Origin: JBDTMT01 sp033764095
GTDB taxonomy: Bacteria > Desulfobacterota > Binatia > HRBIN30 > CADEER01
DNA length: 5,515 nucleotides
Assembly: GCA_033764095.1 (NCBI GenBank)
Contig: JANRJF010000401.1
Location: 1-5,515 of the forward strand
Direction: 5' to 3'
Shown here: positions 1 to 5,515 of the stretch, in pieces
How the letters are laid out: the number at the start of each line of letters is the position of its first letter
Position numbering within the stretch: position 1 is the stretch's first letter
Position numbers and translations under genes: made by a program
The notes under the pieces: generated by a model
Told to the model about the DNA's origin: nothing
The model's input: the letters and a program-made list of their open reading frames with translations, nothing else
Database searches by the model: none

Positions 1-7
1 AAGGCCA

Positions 8-69
8 ACCACCAAGGCACCAAGACACCAAGCGGACCTCAGACCTTGGTGCCTTGGTGTCTTGGTGGT
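8..69. repeat. Imperfect 25-bp inverted repeat of octamer units
   Basis: The left arm (8-32) and right arm (45-69) are 25 nt each and match as reverse complements at 23 of 25 positions; the loop is 12 nt (33-44). Each arm consists of ACCAAG-based units of 8 nt (ACCAAGGC, ACCAAGAC, ACCAAG). Both mismatches arise because the GGC and GAC units come in opposite order when each arm is read 5' to 3' on its own ACCAAG strand. Folded, this leaves one A·C mismatch (25/52) and one G·T wobble (17/60). From memory, similar CACCAAGGCACCAAG runs are scattered between genes in several GC-rich bacterial genomes, so this is probably a dispersed intergenic repeat. It could also act as a terminator for a gene to the left, but no T-run follows the stem. 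Confidence 0.8.
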
Positions 70-133
70 GATCTTCTAAGCGGCGAGGACGCGCGTTTCT
101 CGCCCGAGTGTTCCGGCCCGGCCGGTGGCGGCA

Positions 134-163
134 CTAACAGCTAACAGCCTAACACCCTAACAG
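134..163. repeat. Short direct repeat of CTAACAG-type heptamers
   Basis: Four copies of CTAACAG or CTAACAC start at 134, 141, 149 and 157, at spacings of 7, 8 and 8 nt. Three copies are identical and the third ends in C. They lie in the gene-free stretch before the acyl-CoA ligase, 80 nt from its start codon. The repeat is real, but no role can be read from it: it could be slippage-prone simple sequence or a binding site array. Confidence 0.6.
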
Positions 164-242
164 CCTCGCCCGTGCGCTTCGCTGCCGAGACGCACCGCCT
201 CGAAAAGTTGACAGCGCGCGATTTGCCCGTGATGGGGGACGC

Positions 243-1802
243 ATGCTGCTGCACGAGCTGTTCGATTACTTCGCCGCCGAGCAACCCGAGGCCGAGTGCA
301 TCGTCTTCGGCGAAACATCGCTGACCTACGCCGCCGCGCAGGCCGAGGCACATCGCGTCGCGCACGCGCTCATCGCCAGCGGCGTGACGCCCGGACAGCG
401 CGTCGCGGTGCTGGCGAAGAACTGCCCCGAGCTGGTGCTGTTCTATCTCGGTTGCTTCAAGGCCGGCGCGGTGCCGGTGCCGCTCAACTACCGGCTGGCG
501 CCGCCCGAGTGGCAGTTCATCGTCGGCGACGCCGACGCGGTGCTGTTGGTGGCGCGCGGCGAGCTGGTTGCGGCGGTCGACGCGGTGCGCGGCGAGCTGC
601 CGGCGGTGCGTGAGTGGATCGCCATCGACGCCGCGCCGCCGCCGGGCTGGCGCGCCTGGGACGCCTGGCTCGACGGCCAGCCGGCGACCGCGCCGCCGCG
701 CGCTGTCGCTGCGGCGCACGACGCGTACCAGATGTACACCTCGGGCACGACCGGCCTGCCGAAGGGCGCGGTGATCGCGCACGCGGCGCTGCTCGCCAAC
801 GTCCTGCAGATCAACGCGGTCAGCCCGGTGTACGCCGGCGAGCGCGTGCTGATCGTCGCGCCGCTCTACCACGCCGCCGCGGCGCTCTCCGCCTTCCGCG
901 GCCTCGCCTGCGGCGCGGCGCTGTTCGTGCAGGAGGATTTCGCACCCGCCGCTGCCGTGCAGGCGCTGGCCAACGAGCGCATCGCGGTCGCGCTGCTGGT
1001 GCCGGCGATGATCCAGGCCTGCCTGGTGGCGGTGCCCGACGTCGCGGCGCGCCGCTATCCGACCCTGCGCGTCATCGTCTACGGCGCCTCGCCGATCGGC
1101 GAATCGACGCTGCGCCGCGCCATCGAGGTCTTCGATTGCGACTTCGTGCAGGGCTACGGCATGACCGAGACCACCGCCTGCGCGACCGGTCTCAGCCCGG
1201 CGGCGCATCGGCGCGCGCTGCGCGATGCGCCGCACCTGCTGCAGTCGGCCGGGCGCGCCATTCCCGCCACCGAGCTGCGCATCCTCGCCGCCGACGGCCA
1301 GCCGGCGGCGCCCGGGGAGGTCGGCGAGGTGCTGGTGCGCGGCCCGCAGCTCATGCGCGGCTACTGGAAACGCCCGGAGGCCAACGCCGACTCGCTGCGC
1401 GACGGCTGGATGCACACCGGCGACGCCGGCCGGCTCGATGACGAGGGCTTCCTGTTCATCGAGGATCGGGTGAAGGACATGATCGTCTCGGGCGGCGAGA
1501 ACGTGTACCCGCGCGAGGTCGAGAACGTGCTGCTCGCGCACCCCGCCGTCGCCGACGCGGCCGTCATCGGCATCCCCGACCCGCGCTGGGGCGAAGCGGT
1601 GAAGGCGATCGTCGTGCTGCGCGCCGGCGCCGCCGCCAGCGCCGACGACATCGTCGGCTTCTGCCGCGGCAAGCTCGGCGGCTACAAGCTGCCGCGCTCG
1701 GTCGACTTCCTCGACGCGCTGCCGCGCAACCCGAGCGGCAAGGTCCTCAAGCGCGTCCTGCGCGAACCGTATTGGAAGGATCAGACACGCGGCGTCGCGT
1801 AG
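243..1802 (+). CDS. Class I adenylate-forming enzyme, probable acyl-CoA synthetase (FadD-like)
   Basis: Predicted 519-residue cytoplasmic enzyme that would activate a carboxylic acid with ATP to an acyl-adenylate and then transfer it to coenzyme A. The diagnostic motifs are present in the usual order. The phosphate-binding loop is YTSGTTGLPKG at residues 165-175. The adenine-site motif is GYGMTETT at 304-311. The ribose-binding aspartate is D394 in MHTGD. The hinge region is EDRVKDMIVSGGENVYPREVE at 407-427. The C-terminal catalytic lysine is K500 in NPSGKVLKR. Length fits the family (about 500-560). The ATG at 243 is preceded by a GGGGGA (234-239), only 3 nt away, which is close for a ribosome-binding site; no in-frame ATG or GTG lies just upstream. 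There is no signal peptide. Substrate cannot be read: fatty, branched or aromatic acids are all possible, and no beta-oxidation genes flank it here. Confidence 0.93.
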   Translation: MLLHELFDYFAAEQPEAECIVFGETSLTYAAAQAEAHRVAHALIASGVTPGQRVAVLAKNCPELVLFYLGCFKAGAVPVPLNYRLAPPEWQFIVGDADAVLLVARGELVAAVDAVRGELPAVREWIAIDAAPPPGWRAWDAWLDGQPATAPPRAVAAAHDAYQMYTSGTTGLPKGAVIAHAALLANVLQINAVSPVYAGERVLIVAPLYHAAAALSAFRGLACGAALFVQEDFAPAAAVQALANERIAVALLVPAMIQACLVAVPDVAARRYPTLRVIVYGASPIGESTLRRAIEVFDCDFVQGYGMTETTACATGLSPAAHRRALRDAPHLLQSAGRAIPATELRILAADGQPAAPGEVGEVLVRGPQLMRGYWKRPEANADSLRDGWMHTGDAGRLDDEGFLFIEDRVKDMIVSGGENVYPREVENVLLAHPAVADAAVIGIPDPRWGEAVKAIVVLRAGAAASADDIVGFCRGKLGGYKLPRSVDFLDALPRNPSGKVLKRVLREPYWKDQTRGVA

Positions 1803-1820
1803 CTTCCCCCCTTTCGATCG

Positions 1821-1975
1821 TTCCCCCCCTTTGAAAAAGGGGGGCAAGGGGGGATTTCCCAAACCGACGCGCGCAGCCAGCATCCCGCTCGCGACCATCA
1901 TCCGCGATCGCCCCACTCGCCCCGACGCGACAGTCTGAAAATCCCCCCTTGCCCCCCTTCTTCGAAGGGGGGAAA
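1821..1975. repeat. MITE-like element: 37-bp inverted arms around an 81-bp core
   Basis: The left arm (1821-1857) and right arm (1939-1975) are reverse complements at 34 of 37 positions. Each contains two C6/G6 runs separated by CAA/TTG and ends in AAAT/ATTT. Each arm also folds on itself: 1824-1844 has a 9-bp stem with GAA loop, and 1952-1972 a 9-bp stem with TTC loop. Two of the three arm differences are the two partners of the loop-closing pair, so the stem is kept in both copies. A further fragment resembling half an arm (TTCCCCCCTTTCGA, 1804-1817) abuts the left arm, just after the ligase stop. The core (1858-1938) has no open frame or promoter I can defend. No transposase or target-site duplication is visible. 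From memory, similar C-run palindromes are common between genes in many bacteria. Confidence 0.8.
1824..1844 (+). terminator. Possible terminator hairpin after the acyl-CoA ligase
   Basis: A perfect 9-bp stem (CCCCCCTTT with AAAGGGGGG) and 3-nt loop lie 21 nt after the ligase stop codon. It is very stable, but the bases after the stem (CAAGGGGGGATTT) do not give a proper U-tract, so it is at best an atypical terminator. It is also part of the repeat element, which may be its only reason for being here. Confidence 0.3.
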
Positions 1976-1982
1976 CAGCGCC

Positions 1983-1990
1983 AGGGAGGT
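1983..1990 (+). promoter_or_regulatory. Ribosome-binding site that fixes the multicopper oxidase start
   Basis: AGGGAGGT lies 7 nt before the ATG at 1998. A GTG at 1989 is in frame but falls within this Shine-Dalgarno sequence and would have none of its own, so ATG 1998 is preferred. The right-arm hairpin of the repeat ends at 1972, only 10 nt upstream of this site. Confidence 0.75.
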
Positions 1991-1997
1991 GGCGGTG

Positions 1998-3623
1998 ATG
2001 CGGGACCCGAAAGGCATCAGTCGGCGCGCGGTGCTGCGCGGGACGGTGGCGGGAGCGGCGGCCCTGTCGTCGGCGCGCCTGGCGCGCGCCGTCAGCGATG
2101 GCGAGGCGGCGTATGTTCCGGCGCCGAACGCGGCGCAGCAGGTGCTGCGCGTCGGCGCCGCGCAGATCGCGCCAGCCGGCGGCGCGGCGGCGCCGGCGGT
2201 GCTGCTGAACGGCGCGTTGCCGGGTCCGGAGCTGCGCCTGCGCGAGGGCGAGCAGTTCCGCGTGCTGGTCGAGAACGGGCTCGCCGATACCCCGACCGCG
2301 ATCCACTGGCACGGCGTGCTGGTGCCGGCGGGGATGGACGGCGTGCCCGACATCTCCAACGCGCCGATCGCGCCGCAGCAGATGTACGTCTACGAGTACC
2401 CGCTGCGGCAGAGCGGCACCTACTGGTACCACTCGCACTACGGCTTCCAGGAGCAACTCGGCTGCTACGGCGCGCTGGTCATCGAGCCGGCGGTCGAGCC
2501 GCTGCGCGTCGATCGTGACGCGGTGGTGCTGCTCGGCGACTGGCTGCGCAAGGATCCGACCGCGGTCTTCGAAGCGCTGCGCGGCGACGGCGGTGGCGCG
2601 CCCAGCGCTGCGCCGGCCGGCGGCGCCGCCGCGCTGAAGATGGACGGCATGAAGATGGGCGACATGCCGATGGGCGGCTCCAAGCCGGCTGTGCCGATGC
2701 CCGGCGGTCGGCCGATGAGCGGCATGGGCGCGATGGCGCTGCCGGCGGCGCCGAAGCCGACCGCCGGCGCGGCGCAGCCGATGGCGATGGGCAAGCCGAC
2801 GCCGGGCGCCATGGCGATGGGCGGCAAGGCCGATCTCTCAGACGTGCAGTACGACGCCTTCCTGCTCAACGGTCGCGGTCAGGACGCGCCATGGGCGTTG
2901 CAGGTGAATCCCGGCGAGCGCGTCCGCCTGCGGCTGATCAACGGCGCCGCGTCGACCTACTTTCGTCTGGCGCTCGACGGTCATCGGTTGCGCATCACCC
3001 ACGCCGACGGGTTGGCGGTCGAGCCGGTCGAGGTCGACCACCTGCTGATGGGCATGGGCGAAACCTACGACGCCGTCGTCACGGTCGGCGCCGCCGGCAG
3101 CTATACGCTGCACGCCGTCGCGCAGGACGGCTCCGGCCAGGCGATCGGGGTGCTGCACACGCCCGGCGTCACGCCGCAGCCCGATCGCACCCTGCCGTCG
3201 TTCAGCGGTCGCGCGCTCAGCTATGCCGAGCTGCGCGCGCCGTCACCGACCGTGCTGCCGGACGGCCCGGTGCGCACGTTCCGCCTGCCGCTGCAGGGCG
3301 ACATGGCGCGCTACATCTGGAAGATCGACGGCCAGGCCTGGCCGCAGGCCGCTCCGCTGCCGATCAGGCGCGGCGAACGCGTGCAGATCGAGCTGCCCAA
3401 CGAGACGATGATGTGGCACCCGATGCACCTGCACGGCCACTTCTTCCGTCTGCTGCAGGGCGCCGGCGACTACTGCCCGCTCAAACACACGGTCAACGTC
3501 GCCCCCGGCGAAACCGTCCGCATCGAGTTCACCGCCGACAACCCCGGCCGCTGGTTCTTCCACTGCCACAACGCCTACCACCTCGAAGCCGGCATGGCGC
3601 GCGTCTTCGAGTACGTCATCTGA
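1998..3623 (+). CDS. Tat-exported CopA/PcoA-type multicopper oxidase with Met-rich insert
   Basis: Predicted 541-residue periplasmic enzyme of the CopA/PcoA copper-resistance type, thought to oxidise Cu(I) to Cu(II) or bind excess copper. The N-terminus has a twin-arginine signal (SRRAVLRG near residues 8-15, then an Ala-rich stretch ending LARA), which fits export of a folded, copper-loaded protein. Three cupredoxin domains follow, roughly 35-175, 185-370 and 405-541. All copper-binding motifs are intact: HWH 103-105, HSH 145-147, HPMHLH 474-479, and HCHNAYHLEAGM 522-533 with type 1 ligands H474, C523, H528 and axial M533. Domain 2 carries an insert at 215-276 with 13 methionines, including MDGMKMGDMPMGG, like the Met-rich segments of CopA. 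Length is slightly below typical CopA (about 600). No copB, copC or copper-sensing regulator is adjacent. A broader laccase-like role is possible. Confidence 0.92.
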   Translation: MRDPKGISRRAVLRGTVAGAAALSSARLARAVSDGEAAYVPAPNAAQQVLRVGAAQIAPAGGAAAPAVLLNGALPGPELRLREGEQFRVLVENGLADTPTAIHWHGVLVPAGMDGVPDISNAPIAPQQMYVYEYPLRQSGTYWYHSHYGFQEQLGCYGALVIEPAVEPLRVDRDAVVLLGDWLRKDPTAVFEALRGDGGGAPSAAPAGGAAALKMDGMKMGDMPMGGSKPAVPMPGGRPMSGMGAMALPAAPKPTAGAAQPMAMGKPTPGAMAMGGKADLSDVQYDAFLLNGRGQDAPWALQVNPGERVRLRLINGAASTYFRLALDGHRLRITHADGLAVEPVEVDHLLMGMGETYDAVVTVGAAGSYTLHAVAQDGSGQAIGVLHTPGVTPQPDRTLPSFSGRALSYAELRAPSPTVLPDGPVRTFRLPLQGDMARYIWKIDGQAWPQAAPLPIRRGERVQIELPNETMMWHPMHLHGHFFRLLQGAGDYCPLKHTVNVAPGETVRIEFTADNPGRWFFHCHNAYHLEAGMARVFEYVI

Positions 3624-3700
3624 GGGGTGTGTGTTCCGCTAGGCGACTGGTATTCCGTCTCCGCCATCATCTGCACTGGCACCACCCACCTGGAGCAAGC

Positions 3701-4501
3701 GTGGATTCATCAGAACCTAAGATGCGGGGTATCGCCGTCCCGGTCCTGGCCGACCCCGTAGAGGGTCCGACCGTCACGTACGGCGTCGGCCCAGCCTCGA
3801 TCAACTTGATGACGCGTGACGAGCGTTGGGCGCGCGTAACATTCGACAATCTGGACTCGCTACGAGTTTCGCGTGGAGAGCATGATCCGTACCCCAATGA
3901 TTGGCAGGAAGGAGAACCTCTGCATTGGGTTTCGATAGTCGCGCCGTCGCCGTGGCTCCGCGAACGATATGCCTACGAGAAGCGCCACTATGGCCAAGCA
4001 TACCAGTTTGGTGGCGATGTCGACGAGATGCTGAGGGACTTCTCCCATTATCTCTTTAGGTTTCACGACCAATTCGTCGAGGTTCTTTGTCGCGGAATCT
4101 GGTTCGAGGTGGCCGACGAGCCTCTCGGTAACCGAGATCCAGACAGCAAACATCCGCTTCTCGACCTGCCGCCATCCTTCGTTTCGGAGTCCTTCGAAGC
4201 GCACGGAATCAGGTGTCAAGTCCGAAGAAACCCGCGGCCTCTAGGGGAGATCATTAAGGACGCTGAGCTGTGCTCGCAGAAACTGTTTCAGTTCGCCGCT
4301 GAACTCGATGGTGCTGCGAACGTGACCTGGACCGCCGCCGTCCGGGTACGCGATGGGAGAGTTCGGTCAGTTCTTCAGAGCTACTTTGGAAAGGTGGAGC
4401 GCACGTTCGATGGCGTAGCCACCCTGGAAGATACGCGTCCCTGCGTGGAGGAGTGGCTTCGGGAGGTAAAGGACCGTCGCGCAAGGATGAAAACGGGGTG
4501 A
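3701..4501 (+). CDS. Hypothetical protein of unknown function, lower GC than its neighbours
   Basis: Predicted 266-residue protein that I do not recognise. The open frame runs much further upstream only because it is out of frame under the oxidase gene; the real start is probably GTG 3701, with GGAG at 3692-3695 five nt before it. ATG 3722 (residue 8) is an alternative without a visible ribosome-binding site. There is no signal peptide or membrane segment. The sequence looks like a soluble, mixed-fold protein with many aromatic residues, for example WVSIVAPSPWLRERYAYEK and HYLFRFHDQFVEVLCRGIWF, and a charged C-terminus (REVKDRRARMKTG). GC is clearly lower (31/60 at 3841-3900, 32/60 at 3961-4020) and codon choice is less biased than in the oxidase, suggesting acquisition by transfer. 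It lies 77 nt after the oxidase and converges on the toxin-antitoxin pair. Confidence 0.75.
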   Translation: MDSSEPKMRGIAVPVLADPVEGPTVTYGVGPASINLMTRDERWARVTFDNLDSLRVSRGEHDPYPNDWQEGEPLHWVSIVAPSPWLRERYAYEKRHYGQAYQFGGDVDEMLRDFSHYLFRFHDQFVEVLCRGIWFEVADEPLGNRDPDSKHPLLDLPPSFVSESFEAHGIRCQVRRNPRPLGEIIKDAELCSQKLFQFAAELDGAANVTWTAAVRVRDGRVRSVLQSYFGKVERTFDGVATLEDTRPCVEEWLREVKDRRARMKTG

Positions 4502-4568
4502 ACAAGGCGGTCCATATTGGGTGATGGAGCCGACGGCCTGGCCCGCCGCCCGACCTGGTTGGTTAGAC
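4501..4568 (+). other. Weak integron attC-like boxes after the hypothetical gene
   Basis: The sequence AACAAGG (4501-4507) begins inside the stop codon of the hypothetical gene; TGGAGC follows at 4525-4530, and GTTAGAC (4562-4568) fits the attC R' box consensus GTTRRRY. The facing box GGTGAAC (4497-4503) fits RYYYAAC poorly, and the region between does not fold into a convincing attC stem. A 5-bp hairpin (AGACC-GAA-GGTCT, 4565-4577) overlaps the end. Listed because the same AACAAGG then TGGAGC order recurs in the same orientation at 5204-5219, on the other side of the toxin-antitoxin pair. Confidence 0.2.
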
Positions 4569-4624
4569 CGAAGGTCTCATCGAGTCACTGATGCATCCCG
4601 GTACGTTCAGCGATTCGTGTCTCG

Positions 4625-4939
4625 TCAGCGCGGAACGCGGGCGATCCAGTAGCGAGGACGGCGTCGATGGTGTGCGACTGCCAAGACTTGTGCATGGTCT
4701 GGCAGTTCGATGTACACAACATGGTAGGGGTATCGACGGACCAGGACTCGTCGGACATCCGCGTCGCGTACTCCGGGTACGGGTGATCCCACGCGTGGGG
4801 CGGCCTCGATCCGCGCGATCGCGCGACCTATCGAACGTACGAAGTCGAGGCCGAGACCGGATTGCTGCCCGTTGTACCAGCGAGCCGCATCGCCCATGTC
4901 CGCCTGCGCCCCGCGACCAATTCGGACCCGACGCCTCAA
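4625..4939 (-). CDS. ParE/RelE-family toxin of a type II toxin-antitoxin pair
   Basis: Predicted 104-residue toxin. The layout fits the ParE-like fold: an N-terminal strand (RRRVRIGRGAQADM), helices holding ARWYNGQQSGLGLDFV (residues 19-34) and IARIEAAP (41-48), then VRRVLVRRYPYHVVYIEL (62-79) and a final strand VLAVAHHRRRPRYWIAR (85-101). RRYPYHVVY followed by AVAHHRRRPRYW is typical of the family. The best start is TTG at 4939, whose last two bases form the start of the antitoxin stop TGA, so the two are probably translationally coupled. An upstream ATG at 4984 would add 15 residues translated from inside the antitoxin gene, which do not fit the family. Family members poison gyrase or cleave mRNA on the ribosome; which applies here is not visible. 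Target residues are not assigned. Confidence 0.88.
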   Translation of the reverse strand: MRRRVRIGRGAQADMGDAARWYNGQQSGLGLDFVRSIGRAIARIEAAPRVGSPVPGVRDADVRRVLVRRYPYHVVYIELPDHAQVLAVAHHRRRPRYWIARVPR

Positions 4940-5172
4940 CGGTGCTTGAGGGCGCGTTCCAGGCGATCGCGGACCTCCGGCCATGGCTCGCCGGGATCCT
5001 CACCCGACCGCGCGCGCGCCGCGCGCGCCTCGATCTCGGCCGCCCAGGCCGCCTCGGCGTCGTCGTCGGCCTCTGCGTCGAGACTTGCGAGCAGCTCAGA
5101 GGCGAGCTCTGCTCGTTCAGCTACCTCGAGCTTCAAGGCGTCTTCGAGAAGCTTGCTCGCTGCCTTGGTCAC
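4936..5172 (-). CDS. Antitoxin, putative addiction module component (TIGR02574 / Unstab_antitox type)
   Basis: Predicted 78-residue antitoxin, first gene of the toxin-antitoxin operon. It matches the general pattern of the small addiction-module component family: an N-terminal helix KLLEDALKLEVAERAELASELLASLD (residues 7-32), an acidic stretch (AEADDDAEA), then a helix with AAWAAEIEARAARARSGEDP (41-60) and a C-terminal PEVRDRLERAL helix (65-75). In such families the C-terminal part wraps the toxin; no classical DNA-binding domain is visible, so repression of its own promoter is uncertain. Start is GTG 5172; there is no purine-rich site before it (upstream reads CTACCCTCCACCTC), so translation may begin without a strong Shine-Dalgarno. 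The frame stays open upstream to an ATG at 5310, but the extra 46 residues do not resemble the family. The attC-like box GTTAGGT lies 27 nt upstream. Confidence 0.87.
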   Translation of the reverse strand: MTKAASKLLEDALKLEVAERAELASELLASLDAEADDDAEAAWAAEIEARAARARSGEDPGEPWPEVRDRLERALKHR

Positions 5173-5199
5173 GAGGTGGAGGGTAGCGCGGCGGTAGTC

Positions 5200-5245
5200 A
5201 CCTAACAAGGAACTGGAGCGGGTCAGCTGTACCCAGCCGTTCAAT
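5200..5245 (-). other. Degenerate attC-like palindrome upstream of the antitoxin
   Basis: Read on the minus strand, ATTGAAC (5245-5239) and GTTAGGT (5206-5200) resemble the attC box pair RYYYAAC and GTTRRRY; the first deviates at one position. Between them an imperfect stem can form: on the plus strand GAAC (5210-5213) with GTTC (5239-5242), and GGGT (5220-5223) with ACCC (5231-5234) around a 7-nt loop, with unpaired bases as in attC sites. At 46 nt it is shorter than the usual attC range (about 57-140 nt), and the outer boxes pair only with two wobbles and one mismatch. It may equally be a leader hairpin of the antitoxin operon. I found no convincing -35/-10 pair here. Confidence 0.25.
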
Positions 5246-5322
5246 CGCCAGTCGCCACGCAGACACAGGCACTGGCTCGCTTCTGTCCGCCTTGCAGTGA
5301 CAGCCCGCACCCGAGCAACTGG

Positions 5323-5515
5323 TCAGAGCCGCAACGTCACGACGACATCCTCCGGTGCCTCTCCCAACGCGCGCCGCAGGTCGGCGCGGATGTCGTCGCG
5401 GCCTGTGCGGTCTGCGCTCAGCGCGGCGGCGGCGTCCTCGACGCGGGTGGCGGCGAGGCGGCCGGCGCGGTTGGCGTGGCGGCGGGCGGCGGCAAGCGCG
5501 CTCGTGGCGGCGCGG
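5323..5515 (-). CDS. C-terminal part of an unrecognised protein, cut by the window edge
   Basis: The last 63 codons of a minus-strand gene end at TGA (5325-5323). The visible part has a very Ala/Arg-rich helical stretch (SALAAARRHANRAGRLAATR), then a charged helix (DDIRADLRRALGEAP) and a short hydrophobic strand at the end (DVVVTLRL). Almost every codon ends in G or C, as in the ligase and oxidase genes, which supports this frame and suggests a return to native chromosomal sequence. No in-frame start lies inside the window. The domain is not recognisable from this fragment. It is co-directional with the toxin-antitoxin genes, 150 nt upstream of the antitoxin start. Confidence 0.55.
   Translation of the reverse strand, partial: RAATSALAAARRHANRAGRLAATRVEDAAAALSADRTGRDDIRADLRRALGEAPEDVVVTLRL

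Noticed and set aside
208..236. TTGACA at 208-213 as a -35 box for the ligase
   Set aside because: At a 17-nt spacing the -10 position reads GATGGG, which is not promoter-like, and any start would lie at or past the ATG at 243.
1839..1853. G-quadruplex from the paired G6 runs
   Set aside because: Only two G-runs are present on one strand close together; forming four tracts would need zero-length loops, and the perfect hairpin with the C-run is the more likely structure.
141..2456. 771-residue open frame on the minus strand
   Set aside because: It lies antisense to the ligase and the start of the oxidase, runs through the intergenic repeat, and its Arg/His/Ala-rich translation has no domain pattern. 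Long antisense frames are expected opposite genes with such high third-position GC.
2891..3700. Upstream extension of the hypothetical gene into the oxidase
   Set aside because: This part is an out-of-frame Arg/Ala-rich shadow of the oxidase. The ribosome-binding site at 3692-3695 and the change in composition place the start at 3701.
4565..4577. Bidirectional terminator between the convergent genes
   Set aside because: AGACC-GAA-GGTCT gives only a 5-bp stem and has no T-run on either strand, so a terminator call is not supported.
4591..5205. 204-residue plus-strand open frame
   Set aside because: It is antisense to the toxin and antitoxin genes, whose translations match known families; this frame shows no recognisable domain.

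Overview
This window comes from a very GC-rich bacterium. Coding sequence uses G or C at almost every third position; a hand count of bases 661-720 gives 50 of 60 G or C. A Tat-exported CopA-type multicopper oxidase, a FadD-like acyl-CoA ligase and a ParE-type toxin-antitoxin pair together suggest a proteobacterium, perhaps beta- or gammaproteobacterial. The genus cannot be read from the sequence.

Layout: bases 1-242 hold no gene. They carry a large imperfect palindrome built of octamer units (8-69) and a short run of CTAACAG-type heptamers (134-163). A 519-residue class I adenylate-forming enzyme, probably an acyl-CoA synthetase, follows on the plus strand (243-1802). The gap to the next gene holds a MITE-like pair of 37-bp inverted arms (1821-1857 and 1939-1975), each folding into its own hairpin. 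The right arm lies just before the ribosome-binding site of a Tat-exported, three-domain multicopper oxidase (1998-3623) with all copper ligands and a methionine-rich insert.

From about 3624 the character changes. An unrecognised 266-residue gene (3701-4501, plus) has clearly lower GC (31/60 and 32/60 in two sampled lines). It converges on a minus-strand toxin-antitoxin pair: antitoxin 4936-5172, then toxin 4625-4939, which starts on a TTG overlapping the antitoxin stop. Degenerate motifs resembling integron attC boxes lie on both sides of this pair, so the segment may be a decayed cassette-like insertion; this is speculative. The window ends inside the C-terminus of another minus-strand gene (5323-5515), which I do not recognise.

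The genes do not form one pathway. The ligase and the oxidase point the same way but are separated by the repeat element. The oxidase has no copB, copper sensor or other copper gene beside it here. The right-hand third looks like accessory DNA. I see no tRNA, rRNA, CRISPR array or transposase gene.
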